DNA of 64,000 bases, taken from the NCBI GenBank assembly GCA_024103135.1, contig JAGFIZ010000057.1, forward strand, positions 1 to 64,000, read 5' to 3'. This document shows, piece after piece, positions 1-8,467 of this stretch. Under the pieces are notes generated by a model. The model saw only the letters and a program-made list of their open reading frames with translations, did no database searches and had not been told where the DNA came from. This stretch comes from Bradyrhizobiaceae bacterium. Its GTDB lineage: Bacteria; Bacteroidota; Ignavibacteria; Kapaibacteriales; Kapaibacteriaceae. The position numbers and the translations under genes were made by a program. Every line of letters begins with the position of its first letter. Within the stretch, counting starts at the first letter, position 1.

Positions 1-803
1 GACAGCATGCGATACATTTCTCGCTCTGATGCAGGGAGTGCTGACAAGTGATCGACAACCGTTTGCTCGTCAAGTCGAGCGAGTGGTCCACTCACCGGAA
101 ACGGTTCCTGGTTCTTCCCACTTGCAAGCACGGCCACGGCATTACGAACCATCTGTTGAAAGATCGGCACAACAAAATGTTCAGGTGGGATGTTGGCTGC
201 ATTTGCCAACCGTCGTGCAAGATCCAGCGACGCATAGGGAAGATTGCTCGCAGCTACCGCCGTGGCATGATAGATGAGTCGGTCTTCGGGCTTGCGATCA
301 ACAAATCGGTGAGGGTAGCCGTTCATGCCGACGATCCATTCGCGCAGTACGGGCCATGCTGATTCGTCGCATTCAACTCCCCAGCCGATGCCGTCCACCG
401 AAGTTGCAACGCCCGCCCCAAAGGTCTGGAACGGATGTGCTACACCGACGGCACAGCCAAGCTCTCTAAGGTCCGCTAGCTCGGCAGGTCCGTGAGCACC
501 ACTGGTATGAATAACTGACGTATGGTTGACGCCGTGCCAAGTCCGTGTCATGGCTCGCACAATGTCGGGTATCGCCGTCACCGGAACGGCCATGACGATC
601 AGGTGCTGTGTGCTTGTATCGTTTGCATCATGTGCATCGTTCGCTTCGCGATGCGTAGCTGACGAGCCAGGTGTATGGCGTTGCTCCGCACTCACTGCTC
701 GCTGTTCGAGCCAGGCCGTTAGCTCCTCACGACTCACAAGTTCATTGGCATGAGCAGCCAAGGCTTGGCCGACGCGTCCTGCACCGATGATGGTAACGTG
801 CAT
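1..803 (-). CDS. Rossmann-like/DUF2520 domain protein (3' end outside window)
   Basis: The minus-strand frame opens at an ATG at 803 and stays open to the window edge, so the C-terminus is missing. It begins with a dinucleotide-binding glycine motif (VTIIGAGRVGQA, residues 3-14), followed by a Rossmann fold and a region with HPFQTFGAG near residue 145. That arrangement is typical of the paired Rossmann-like plus DUF2520 family, relatives of 6-phosphogluconate and ketopantoate reductases. The substrate is unknown for the family; NAD(P)-dependent reduction is an inference from the fold. A low-complexity His/Asp/Ala stretch near residues 50-65 sits in the Rossmann domain and looks like a lineage-specific loop. 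It lies 34 bases downstream of cysS on the same strand and may be cotranscribed with it. Confidence 0.75.
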   Translation of the reverse strand, partial: MHVTIIGAGRVGQALAAHANELVSREELTAWLEQRAVSAEQRHTPGSSATHREANDAHDANDTSTQHLIVMAVPVTAIPDIVRAMTRTWHGVNHTSVIHTSGAHGPAELADLRELGCAVGVAHPFQTFGAGVATSVDGIGWGVECDESAWPVLREWIVGMNGYPHRFVDRKPEDRLIYHATAVAASNLPYASLDLARRLANAANIPPEHFVVPIFQQMVRNAVAVLASGKNQEPFPVSGPLARLDEQTVVDHLSALPASEREMYRML

Positions 804-837
804 GGCTTATACAACAGACTGTTGACGTGTAGAAGAC

Positions 838-2349
838 CTACTGCTCAAGGGGCTTAAGCTCATAGCCATCCTTCCCGTCCTTGACGGACCATCCGATGTT
901 TGCCAATTCGTCGCGCAGCCTATCACTCTCTGCCCAATTCTTTTGTGCGCGTGCCTGCCAACGTGATTCAGCTAGATCACGGACCTGTTGCGGCACATCA
1001 ATGGACTTGCGTGCGGTGAAGTTCCACACGTTGAACACCTGATTGATCGTGTACAGCTCGACGAGCATCTGTCGTGCTTGTGATGCATCCATCTTCTCTG
1101 CAGGAGCATTACCAATTGCCGTGTACAGTTCTGCCAATGCCTTAGGTGTATGCAAGTCGTCGGCCAACGCCCTTGCCACTGGCGCAAGCACAGTAAGCTC
1201 GTCGGCTGACGTTTCACGAACGTCCGATGTTTGCGCACGGTCGATCAGGTCCCACACATAGTCTTGCACTCGACGTCTGGCCGCGGCCGTAGCCCGTACG
1301 CCATCCATCGTGAAATTGTACACGCTACGATAGTGTGCACCCAGCATGGCCATCCGCACATCAAGCGGGTCGATGCCTTGCTGAGCAAGATCCCGAAGCG
1401 TGAAGAAGTTGTTGAGCGATTTGCTCATCTTCTTGCCTTCGACTTCGAGAAACTCGTTGTGGACCCATACCATGCTTTGCTCCGTGAATGCCGTAGCACG
1501 ATCGTCGGAACCATAGTGTGCAGCACAGCATTGCGCAAGCTCGTCTTCGTGATGCGGGAAGCGTAGGTCGACGCCGCCAGTGTGGATGTCGAATGGGAGC
1601 GGACCTAGCAGCGACCTCGACATGGCCGAACATTCAAGATGCCAACCAGGCCGCCCTGGTAAGTGCCGCATTCCTGCTTCATCAGTCCACTGCAACTCCC
1701 ATGCTGGTTCGCCTGGCTTTTGTGCTTTCCAGAGGACGAAGTCGCTCACCGACTCTCTGTCATACTCATCAGCGTCAATACGGACACCTTCCTGGAAGTT
1801 CTCTCTGTCGATGGTGAAGAGTCGACCATACTGATGATCCCTTGCATAGGACGTCACGTCAAAGTAGACCGAACCGTCGCGTTCGTATGCATAGCCAGCC
1901 TGCTGTATCTCCCAGATCACATCGTACATCTGGGAGATGAATGCCGTAGCGCGTGGTTGATCGTAGAAATGGTCCGAGCTAATACCGAACGCCGTAAGGT
2001 CCTCGACAAACAGCTTTGTGTAATGCGAAGTGAAGCGAGCCAGATTCTCAATTGCATCGTCCGACTGCTTGCCCATCGCTGCTAACCAGCGTGATGAGCC
2101 TAGGGCCGAGCCCGCAATGGTCTTGTCGTCCACATCGGTGATGTTCATCACCCAGCGTACTCCATAGCCCCCTACCGTCCGCATAACACGTTGGACAAGG
2201 TCAGCAAGCAGGAATGCGCGCATGTTGCCGATGTGTGCAGCATCATACACGGTGGGTCCGCATGAGTACATGCGGACAATGTTGCTGCCGTCGGCAGGAC
2301 TAAACTCGTCGATCGATCGCGTTAACGTGTTAAACAGGCGTATTTGCAT
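838..2349 (-). CDS. cysS: Cysteinyl-tRNA synthetase
   Basis: Charges tRNA-Cys with cysteine in the cytoplasm. The 503-residue protein has the class I signatures: a HIGH-like HIGN at residues 39-42 and KMSKS at 307-311. Zinc ligands expected for CysS are present (Cys30 in YSCGPTVYD, Cys240 in HLECSA, and the His pair in FPHHEDE near 266). Length fits bacterial CysS. The ATG at 2349 is preceded by a TAATATTG box only four bases upstream, so its message may have almost no leader. The next gene upstream reads the other way, so this is probably the first gene of a minus-strand unit that continues into the DUF2520 gene. Confidence 0.97.
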   Translation of the reverse strand: MQIRLFNTLTRSIDEFSPADGSNIVRMYSCGPTVYDAAHIGNMRAFLLADLVQRVMRTVGGYGVRWVMNITDVDDKTIAGSALGSSRWLAAMGKQSDDAIENLARFTSHYTKLFVEDLTAFGISSDHFYDQPRATAFISQMYDVIWEIQQAGYAYERDGSVYFDVTSYARDHQYGRLFTIDRENFQEGVRIDADEYDRESVSDFVLWKAQKPGEPAWELQWTDEAGMRHLPGRPGWHLECSAMSRSLLGPLPFDIHTGGVDLRFPHHEDELAQCCAAHYGSDDRATAFTEQSMVWVHNEFLEVEGKKMSKSLNNFFTLRDLAQQGIDPLDVRMAMLGAHYRSVYNFTMDGVRATAAARRRVQDYVWDLIDRAQTSDVRETSADELTVLAPVARALADDLHTPKALAELYTAIGNAPAEKMDASQARQMLVELYTINQVFNVWNFTARKSIDVPQQVRDLAESRWQARAQKNWAESDRLRDELANIGWSVKDGKDGYELKPLEQ

Positions 2350-2353
2350 TGGT

Positions 2354-2361
2354 CAATATTA
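2354..2361 (-). promoter_or_regulatory. Candidate -7 box of cysS
   Basis: On the minus strand the sequence reads TAATATTG, one mismatch from the Bacteroidota -7 consensus TAnnTTTG, four bases before the cysS ATG. No TTG element was found at the usual distance upstream. It is listed because the same geometry recurs at other genes here. Confidence 0.35.
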
Positions 2362-2424
2362 GGTAAGAGTTGCGTTTTGCTTGGCAGACAATTGGTGAAG
2401 GCCGACGACATCAGCGTTCTGTGT

Positions 2425-3009
2425 ATGTTGGATGCCATGCTGATTGCCTTCAACAAGCCCTACCATGTTCTACCGCAGTTCACCGATGATGGTGGACGTG
2501 TTACGCTGGCTGAGTACATCACCATGCCTGATGTATATCCAGCCGGACGGTTGGACTACGACAGTGAAGGACTGCTCTTGCTAACCGATCAGGGTTGGCT
2601 ACAGCACCTCATTGCAAGTCCGCACCACCAACTACCCAAGACCTACTGGGTGCAGGTGGAGGGCATTCCTTCCGATACAGCCTTGTCCGCCTTGCGAACA
2701 GGCATCGAGTTGAAGGATGGCATCACTCGTCCAGCCAAGGCACACACCATGCAACCACCTAGCGTATGGGAGCGCAACCCACCGATACGCGTGCGCAAGA
2801 CGGTGCCGGACTCGTGGATCGAGCTTACGATACACGAAGGTAAGAACAGGCAGGTGCGACGGATGACGGCGGCGGTAGGACATCCCACGCTAAGGCTCAT
2901 ACGCTGGAAGATCGGTCCGTGGACACTTGATGCACTCAAACCTGGTGAGTGGCGTGAAATCCACCTGCCGACGTCTCAGGCAGCAGTCAGGCGCATGCTG
3001 GGAGTGTGA
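2425..3009 (+). CDS. rluE: 23S rRNA pseudouridine synthase, RluE-like
   Basis: Converts a uridine in 23S rRNA to pseudouridine; E. coli RluE acts on U2457. Opening NKPYHVLPQFTDDGGRVTL and the catalytic-Asp motif GRLDYDSEGLLLLT closely resemble RluE, and the C-terminal EGKNRQVRRMTAAVGHPTLRL is the family's RNA-binding signature. There is no S4 domain, as in RluE. The start is uncertain: the frame is open from 2344, but homology begins only at LIAFNKP, so ATG 2425 or ATG 2437 is preferred; neither has a clear ribosome-binding site. The gene is divergent from cysS and convergent with hutI. Confidence 0.88.
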   Translation: MLDAMLIAFNKPYHVLPQFTDDGGRVTLAEYITMPDVYPAGRLDYDSEGLLLLTDQGWLQHLIASPHHQLPKTYWVQVEGIPSDTALSALRTGIELKDGITRPAKAHTMQPPSVWERNPPIRVRKTVPDSWIELTIHEGKNRQVRRMTAAVGHPTLRLIRWKIGPWTLDALKPGEWREIHLPTSQAAVRRMLGV

Positions 3010-3051
3010 CAATCATTGAATGACTGCATGTTGTGTGATTGCTTCTTCGTA

Positions 3052-4338
3052 CTAGCGCGTCGAACATGCCGTCCACACTTCCTCGCCACCGATAAAGGTT
3101 CTTACGGCGTGATTCACGCCATAGTGGTAGACAAGATCGGTATATGACGGGACATCATAGACGACGACGTCGGCATCCTTACCAACTTCGATCGACCCCT
3201 TACGCTTGGCAATGCGGAGAGCATGGGCACCATGTAATGTTGCAGCCGTGATGGCTTCTTCGATGCTAAAGTGTAGCGCGGCACAGGCAATCGACAAGGC
3301 CGTCTGCATATTCTCCGAGTAGTTCGAGCCCGGATTACAGTCGCTCGCTAACGCAACGACGAGTCCTTCCGAGATGAACTTCCGTGCATCCGGAAATGGC
3401 AGTCGCAACGTATAGGCTGTCCCCGGCAACAGCATCGCCACAACACCCGCATCGCGCATGCGTGCGATATCGTCGGGCGACGTATGCTCCAGGTGATCGG
3501 CACTCAATGCCTGAACTCGTGCAGCCATGGAGCTTGCACCGATGTTCGAAATCTCGTCGGCATGCACATGCAACGCAAAGCCCATGGCCTTGGCTGCTTC
3601 AAGAATTCGCTCTGCTTGTGGAACGGAGAAGAATCCAACATCGGCAAACACATCGCAAGCCGTAGCAAAACCTTGTGCCTTGACTGCAGGGAGCATCTCC
3701 TCGATCACATGCTGCACGTATCCCTCCTGATTGAAGGGTGCTACGCCTGTCCGATACTCTGGTGGTACGTCATGTGCACCAAGGAAGGTGATGTGAATTT
3801 CCTGAGGTGACGTGGTGCTCACGAGGTGGGCTGCCTCGAGGAGCTTTAGCTCTGACTCCAGACTCAGTCCATAACCGCTCTTGATCTCGACGGTAGTCGT
3901 ACCGTGACGCATGGCATTGGTAACAAGCCGACGGCATACGGCAGCAAGGTCATCAACTGATGACTCGCGTACGGCACGCATCGTGGTAAGGATACCGCCA
4001 CCTTCTGCTGCTATCTGTGCGTAGGGCTTGCCTGCCAGACGTGCAGCAAATTCATGGGATCGTGAACCAGCAAAGACCATGTGGGTGTGAGCGTCGACGA
4101 AGCCAGGGAGGACGGTTTGCCCAGTGCAGTCAACAATGCGTGCCTGCGCAATCTGGTCGGCATACTCACGCTCGATCTGCTTGGCTGGTCCAACGGCAAC
4201 GATCTGTGAATCCATCAACACAGCGCCGTTGTGGATCTCGCCGATATCCATCATCGTTGGACCAGTACGATACTCACCTCCGTGAGCATCAACGGTCACC
4301 AGCGACGAAATGTTCGTAAGGAGGGTGTAGGCACTCAC
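3052..4338 (-). CDS. hutI: Imidazolonepropionase
   Basis: Hydrolyses 4-imidazolone-5-propanoate to N-formimino-glutamate in histidine degradation. The 428-residue amidohydrolase carries PGFVDAHTHMVFAGSR (metal-binding His84 and His86), EIKSGYGL, VHADEI, DHLEHTS and ASDCNPG, which together are diagnostic of HutI. The start is a GTG at 4338 that overlaps the stop of the upstream small gene by four bases (GTGA), indicating translational coupling. No hutH, hutU or hutG is seen, so the rest of the pathway must lie elsewhere. It is the last gene of a run starting at asd. Confidence 0.95.
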   Translation of the reverse strand: MSAYTLLTNISSLVTVDAHGGEYRTGPTMMDIGEIHNGAVLMDSQIVAVGPAKQIEREYADQIAQARIVDCTGQTVLPGFVDAHTHMVFAGSRSHEFAARLAGKPYAQIAAEGGGILTTMRAVRESSVDDLAAVCRRLVTNAMRHGTTTVEIKSGYGLSLESELKLLEAAHLVSTTSPQEIHITFLGAHDVPPEYRTGVAPFNQEGYVQHVIEEMLPAVKAQGFATACDVFADVGFFSVPQAERILEAAKAMGFALHVHADEISNIGASSMAARVQALSADHLEHTSPDDIARMRDAGVVAMLLPGTAYTLRLPFPDARKFISEGLVVALASDCNPGSNYSENMQTALSIACAALHFSIEEAITAATLHGAHALRIAKRKGSIEVGKDADVVVYDVPSYTDLVYHYGVNHAVRTFIGGEEVWTACSTR

Positions 4339-4676
4339 TGCTGGCTCCTTGTGTAGGCCTTTTGCAATTGTCGTTCAATGATGGCATCGGTCAGATGCTC
4401 CGGAACATCAAGTGGGAAGGACGTCTTGAAGATCTCGTTCACTTTTGATTCGGATACGTCAATACGATAAAGCATGGACATCAATCGTTCAGGATTGGTC
4501 GACAAGAGTTTGATCACGTGCTGAGTAATCATGCGTCTAAGTGCCGACATCAGGAGTTCAGGCGATTCAACGCTAGGCACATCTTCGTCAAACATACGGG
4601 CTACGTGCACAGCAGCACTGCTCACAATGTCCGCATTGTTCTGCAAGTCATCGTGCTGCATTGCTGCTTCCGGCAT
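4335..4676 (-). CDS. Small conserved helical protein
   Basis: A 113-residue acidic, mostly helical protein without signal peptide or membrane segment. The middle contains LLSTNPERLMSMLYRIDVSE, a pattern I associate with short uncharacterised Bacteroidota proteins that place a leucine-rich helix before LYRIDV. It starts five bases after the stop of the mannose-1-phosphate guanylyltransferase gene and its stop overlaps the hutI start by four bases, so it is made together with both. Function unknown; nothing here suggests catalysis. Confidence 0.75.
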   Translation of the reverse strand: MPEAAMQHDDLQNNADIVSSAAVHVARMFDEDVPSVESPELLMSALRRMITQHVIKLLSTNPERLMSMLYRIDVSESKVNEIFKTSFPLDVPEHLTDAIIERQLQKAYTRSQQ

Positions 4677-4681
4677 GCTGA

Positions 4682-5833
4682 CTAGAGTACATCGGTTCTC
4701 CCTTGCGAGCGTAGGGTGGTAACGGCGCGCTTCACATCCTGAGCACGATCGGCACTGCAGACAAGCGTTGCGTCGGGTGTAACGACGACGACGAGATTAT
4801 CGGCGCCAACGATGCTCACTACGTGGTTAGCTGGGCCTGCGTTGACTACAACATTCCGATGTGCGTCAATCGTAAGTGCGTCACCTACCGTTACATTGCC
4901 TGCTTCATCGGCCTCTCGCAAGCGCAGAAGCGAATCCCACGACCCAACGTCGTCCCACCGGAAGCTTGCCGGTACGACGGCCACATTGCTGGCGCGCTCC
5001 ATTACTCCGTAGTCGATACTAATGTCAGGCATCGCGGCAAACGTTGTCTGCAACTCCGTCAACGAAGCATCTGAAGTACTGCTGACTGCTGCAGTAGCTG
5101 CAGCGTCATGAAGCGATGCCAACGAAGTGGCCATGCTCAGAATTCGTTCACCAACTTCCGGCAGCACACTTAGCATGACCTTATGCAAGGCATCCACACG
5201 CCAGAAGAACATCCCACTGTTCCATAGGTGCTTGCCATCGTGCAGGTATGTGAGTGCCGTCTGCTGGTCTGGCTTCTCGCGAAATGCCGCTACCTTAATG
5301 GCGTCGGCATCCTTGTTCGTCAACGACTCGACTTCAATGTACCCGTACCCCGTTTCGGGTCGACTTGGCATGATCCCCAACGTCACCAAATCCCCTGTAC
5401 GTTCTGCATGACGGAGTGCTTGACCGATATTCTTGCGGAAGGCCTCAACGTCGGCAATAAAGTGATCAGCCGTCAGCACGGCCATCAAGGCATTACCGCT
5501 ACCATCTCGTGCAATGATTTCTGCAGCAGCAAGAGCCAGGCATGGAGCCGTGTTTCGTTTGCACGGTTCGGCAATGACATTCCGTGCCGGCAACATCGGC
5601 AATGCCTCGAGGATTGGATCACGCAGCACAGCGCTGGTGATGATCAGCACATGATCAGCGGGGACGATTGGCGCAATGCGATCAAGTGCTTCCTGGAGCA
5701 TCGTTGCACCATTGGCACCCAGTGGCAGTAGCTGCTTGGGCTTACGAATGCGCGACAGTGGCCAAAAACGTTCTCCCGAGCCCCCTGCCATGATAACGGC
5801 GTAGATGGGAAGGTTCGTTGGTTGTGTAGACAT
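4682..5833 (-). CDS. manC: Mannose-1-phosphate guanylyltransferase
   Basis: Makes GDP-mannose from mannose-1-phosphate and GTP for polysaccharide and glycan synthesis. The N-terminus YAVIMAGGSGERFWPLSR (residues 11-28) followed by KPKQLL is the nucleotidyltransferase signature, and the body has ADHFI, GYGYIE and the FREKPD motif. At 383 residues it matches the short, single-function form without the C-terminal isomerase domain. It starts five bases after the asd stop and lies within the asd-to-hutI run. No other GDP-sugar gene is adjacent. Confidence 0.93.
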   Translation of the reverse strand: MSTQPTNLPIYAVIMAGGSGERFWPLSRIRKPKQLLPLGANGATMLQEALDRIAPIVPADHVLIITSAVLRDPILEALPMLPARNVIAEPCKRNTAPCLALAAAEIIARDGSGNALMAVLTADHFIADVEAFRKNIGQALRHAERTGDLVTLGIMPSRPETGYGYIEVESLTNKDADAIKVAAFREKPDQQTALTYLHDGKHLWNSGMFFWRVDALHKVMLSVLPEVGERILSMATSLASLHDAAATAAVSSTSDASLTELQTTFAAMPDISIDYGVMERASNVAVVPASFRWDDVGSWDSLLRLREADEAGNVTVGDALTIDAHRNVVVNAGPANHVVSIVGADNLVVVVTPDATLVCSADRAQDVKRAVTTLRSQGRTDVL

Positions 5834-5838
5834 AGCGA

Positions 5839-6864
5839 TTATGACTGGACCGTGGTTTGGTGCTGGAGAAGTTCAAGGATCTGCACGGCATTCGTTGCCG
5901 CCCCCTTGCGCAAATTGTCGGCAGCGATCCAGAACAACAGACCGTTCTTGCTTGACGGATCCTTACGGAGTCGGCCAATCACCACGGCATCTGTCCCCGC
6001 TACCTGCACAGGCGTCGGGAACACCTGATGCATTACATCGTCGGCAACAACTACGCCAGGTGTTGCAGCAAGGAGCGACCGTAGCTCTGCCATGCTGGGT
6101 AGCGGCTTGTCGCATTCAATGGCGACGCTCTCGGCATGACCGCCGAGGACGGGTATGCGGACGCATGTTGCAGCGATCGAGAGATCGGGCAGATTCATTA
6201 TGCGGCGCGTCTCCCGCATCATCTTCTGCTCTTCTTCGGTGAACATGCCAGTCTCGTCAGCCTGACCTGCATCGGCATCACCAGCAACACCATGAAACAC
6301 GGTGTTGAAGGCCAATGGATGCTCGGAGATTCGTGTCGAAGGGATCTTGCCTGCCAATTCGGTTTGAAGTTGATCTACACCTTTCTGTCCTGCACCGCTG
6401 ATGCTTTGATAGGTGCTCACTACCACTCTACGCAAGGTGTAGTGCTCATGCAAGGGCTTCAGTGCAACCACCAGTTGAATGGTAGAACAATTGGGATTGG
6501 CAATGATGTTGTGGTGATTGAGTGCATCGTTGGGATTGACCTCGGGTACGACCAAGGGGACGTCGGGATCCATCCTGAAGGCACTGCTGTTATCAATTAC
6601 CACACAACCTTGTGCAGCTGCAATTGGAGCAAATCGTTTGCTTACTTGTCCGCCCGCACTAAACAGCGCTACATCAATCCCTGCAAAACTCTCAGGGGTA
6701 AGCGTCTCTACAACAAGGTCCTTCTCGCCTACCGTTATGGTCTGTCCAGCCGATGTTGCCGACGCAAACAAGCGCAACGAATCATAGTCGACCTTTCTCT
6801 CCTGCAGCACGGCAATCATCGTTCTACCAACGAGTCCCGTGGCACCTACAATGGCAATGTTCAT
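5839..6864 (-). CDS. asd: Aspartate-semialdehyde dehydrogenase
   Basis: Reduces aspartyl phosphate to aspartate semialdehyde with NADPH, feeding lysine, diaminopimelate, threonine and methionine synthesis. GATGLVG at residues 7-13 binds the cofactor, and Cys126 in NPNCSTIQLV is the expected catalytic thiol. QSISGAGQKG and the later H-A-E-S segment fit the family. About 341 residues. I chose ATG 6864 over the in-frame TTG at 6870 because the protein then begins MNIAIVG. An exact TAATTTTG box ends three bases upstream, suggesting a leaderless message. First gene of the asd-manC-small ORF-hutI unit. Confidence 0.96.
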   Translation of the reverse strand: MNIAIVGATGLVGRTMIAVLQERKVDYDSLRLFASATSAGQTITVGEKDLVVETLTPESFAGIDVALFSAGGQVSKRFAPIAAAQGCVVIDNSSAFRMDPDVPLVVPEVNPNDALNHHNIIANPNCSTIQLVVALKPLHEHYTLRRVVVSTYQSISGAGQKGVDQLQTELAGKIPSTRISEHPLAFNTVFHGVAGDADAGQADETGMFTEEEQKMMRETRRIMNLPDLSIAATCVRIPVLGGHAESVAIECDKPLPSMAELRSLLAATPGVVVADDVMHQVFPTPVQVAGTDAVVIGRLRKDPSSKNGLLFWIAADNLRKGAATNAVQILELLQHQTTVQS

Positions 6865-6867
6865 CTT

Positions 6868-6875
6868 CAAAATTA
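6868..6875 (-). promoter_or_regulatory. Candidate -7 promoter box of asd
   Basis: The minus strand reads TAATTTTG, an exact match to TAnnTTTG, ending three bases before the asd ATG. Transcription would then start at or next to the A of the start codon. The upstream -33 TTG is not clear; a CTG lies near the expected place. Confidence 0.5.
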
Positions 6876-6917
6876 CTCATGATGGCTGTGCAGCCCCTAG
6901 TTTCGCAGTTACATCCG

Positions 6918-7673
6918 ATGAATATGACATCGCGCGCGGTCACAATCCTCACCACAATCCTGGTTGTTGCAGCCAGCAACACCTTCTGCGCAGCCGTTGA
7001 GGCTGCAGACTCGACGTTACACGTCAACACCACGTCAGCACCTACATACTGCGACTCATTGCCATGGGATGCCTCGCTCACCTATCGCGTGCAGTCATGG
7101 GGTGGCGAAGGAATGCATTCGGCATCAGCAATAGTCTCCGATGCCTTGCTACCAGCCACCTTTGGGATACCACTTGGGCTTTTCGCGTATGGTCATCTTG
7201 GCACGGACAACATGTCACGCAGCAGATATGCAACCGAGACGGGTTTGCAGGCGTTAGTGACGGAGTTGATCACCTACTCACTTGTCGTCGGAGCAAAGGC
7301 CATCACGGATAGGGACAGACCATTCATCGCCTTTCCAACATGCATTGTTGGCTATCAACATCCGTACGGAACGTCGATGCCATCTGGTCATGCTGCCGGT
7401 TCTTCGGCGTTGGCCACCACACTGATCCTGCGCTATCCTCAGTGGTATGTGATCGCACCCGCAGCTGCCTATGCAGCATTCACTGGGTTCGCACGATTGA
7501 ATCTTGGCGTTCATTACATCACCGACGTTGTTGTTGGCTATGCCATAGGCATTGGCACGGCCTTGCTGGTTGATGCACTATCATCTTCGTTGTTCGACGC
7601 TGCAGACCCACTACTTCCACCCGAAGAGCAGTTCACGCGACTGCCCTTACTGTCAATCACTCTACCACTATGA
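6918..7673 (+). CDS. PAP2-family membrane or periplasmic phosphatase
   Basis: A lipid or sugar phosphatase of the type 2 phosphatidic acid phosphatase superfamily. All three superfamily motifs are present: KAITDRDRP, PSGHA and RLNLGVHYITDVVVG, which supply the Arg, His and Asp catalytic residues. An N-terminal hydrophobic stretch (TILTTILVVAASNTFCAA) looks like a signal peptide or anchor. I chose ATG 6918; ATG 6924 would also work and an upstream in-frame ATG at 6882 is less likely. The stop overlaps the next start by four bases. Undecaprenyl-pyrophosphate recycling is possible since murC follows closely, but that is inference. Confidence 0.85.
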   Translation: MNMTSRAVTILTTILVVAASNTFCAAVEAADSTLHVNTTSAPTYCDSLPWDASLTYRVQSWGGEGMHSASAIVSDALLPATFGIPLGLFAYGHLGTDNMSRSRYATETGLQALVTELITYSLVVGAKAITDRDRPFIAFPTCIVGYQHPYGTSMPSGHAAGSSALATTLILRYPQWYVIAPAAAYAAFTGFARLNLGVHYITDVVVGYAIGIGTALLVDALSSSLFDAADPLLPPEEQFTRLPLLSITLPL

Positions 7674-8467
7674 TTACGCTTGCTGTAGTTCAGTTTACAC
7701 CAGAGCACAATACCCTTGATGCCAATCTTGCCAGCATCGAGTCGGCCATTCGCACCATCGACGCCCACATCATCGTCCTCCCCGAGCTTGCCACCACGGG
7801 CTACTTCTATCGCGAGCCGGCAGAGTTGGACGGACTTGCCATGACGTCAGCCGACGAGCGTCTGCAACACTTGCTGCGTGTTGCCAGCGAGCACCAGCGC
7901 GTCGTCGTATTCGGTTTTGCCGAACGTGACGGATCAAAACTCTTCAACAGTGCCATGGTAGGGGGCTATGGAACTGCACAAGCCGTGTATCGCAAGACGC
8001 ACCTCTTCTATCGCGAGAAGGATGTGTTCCAACCCGGCGATTCAGGTTTCTTCGTCACCCCGATCCCTCACCTCGATTGCAACCTTGGTACCATGATCTG
8101 TTATGACTGGCGGTTTCCGGAGAGTGCGCGGACGCTTGCCTTGCGCGGAGCCGACGTTATTGCAGCCCCCTCCAACCTCGTCACCGAACTCTGGCCCAAG
8201 GTCATGCCCTCCCGTGCTGCCGAGAACAAGGTCTACCTTGCCGTTGCCAACCGCGTCGGCACGGAAACCAACGCCGGCGGCAGTGTCGAGTTCAATGGCA
8301 TGAGCACCATCTACAACTACAACGGCGAGATCCTCAGTAGAGTAACGAATGACGTTGACCACTATGTGGTGATCACGGCAGAAATTGACCCACCAGCAAC
8401 ACGGAAGAAGAGTTTTAACGCGTATAACGACATATTTGCCGACAGGCGACCTGAGTTATACGAATGA
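7670..8467 (+). CDS. Carbon-nitrogen hydrolase (nitrilase superfamily)
   Basis: A 265-residue member of the nitrilase fold with a complete Glu-Lys-Cys triad: Glu39 in VLPELATTGY, Lys109 in YRKTHLF and Cys144 in MICYDWRFPE. Members hydrolyse amides or N-carbamoyl compounds, for example deaminated glutathione amidase or N-carbamoylputrescine amidase. The motifs do not settle the substrate. No signal peptide, so cytoplasmic. It overlaps the PAP2 gene and murC by four bases on each side, so the three are translated as a coupled set. Confidence 0.88.
   Translation: MITLAVVQFTPEHNTLDANLASIESAIRTIDAHIIVLPELATTGYFYREPAELDGLAMTSADERLQHLLRVASEHQRVVVFGFAERDGSKLFNSAMVGGYGTAQAVYRKTHLFYREKDVFQPGDSGFFVTPIPHLDCNLGTMICYDWRFPESARTLALRGADVIAAPSNLVTELWPKVMPSRAAENKVYLAVANRVGTETNAGGSVEFNGMSTIYNYNGEILSRVTNDVDHYVVITAEIDPPATRKKSFNAYNDIFADRRPELYE

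Noticed and set aside
3010-3051. CAATCA/TGATTG pair between rluE and hutI as a terminator
   Set aside because: Six pairs with a loop of about 20 bases and no T-run.
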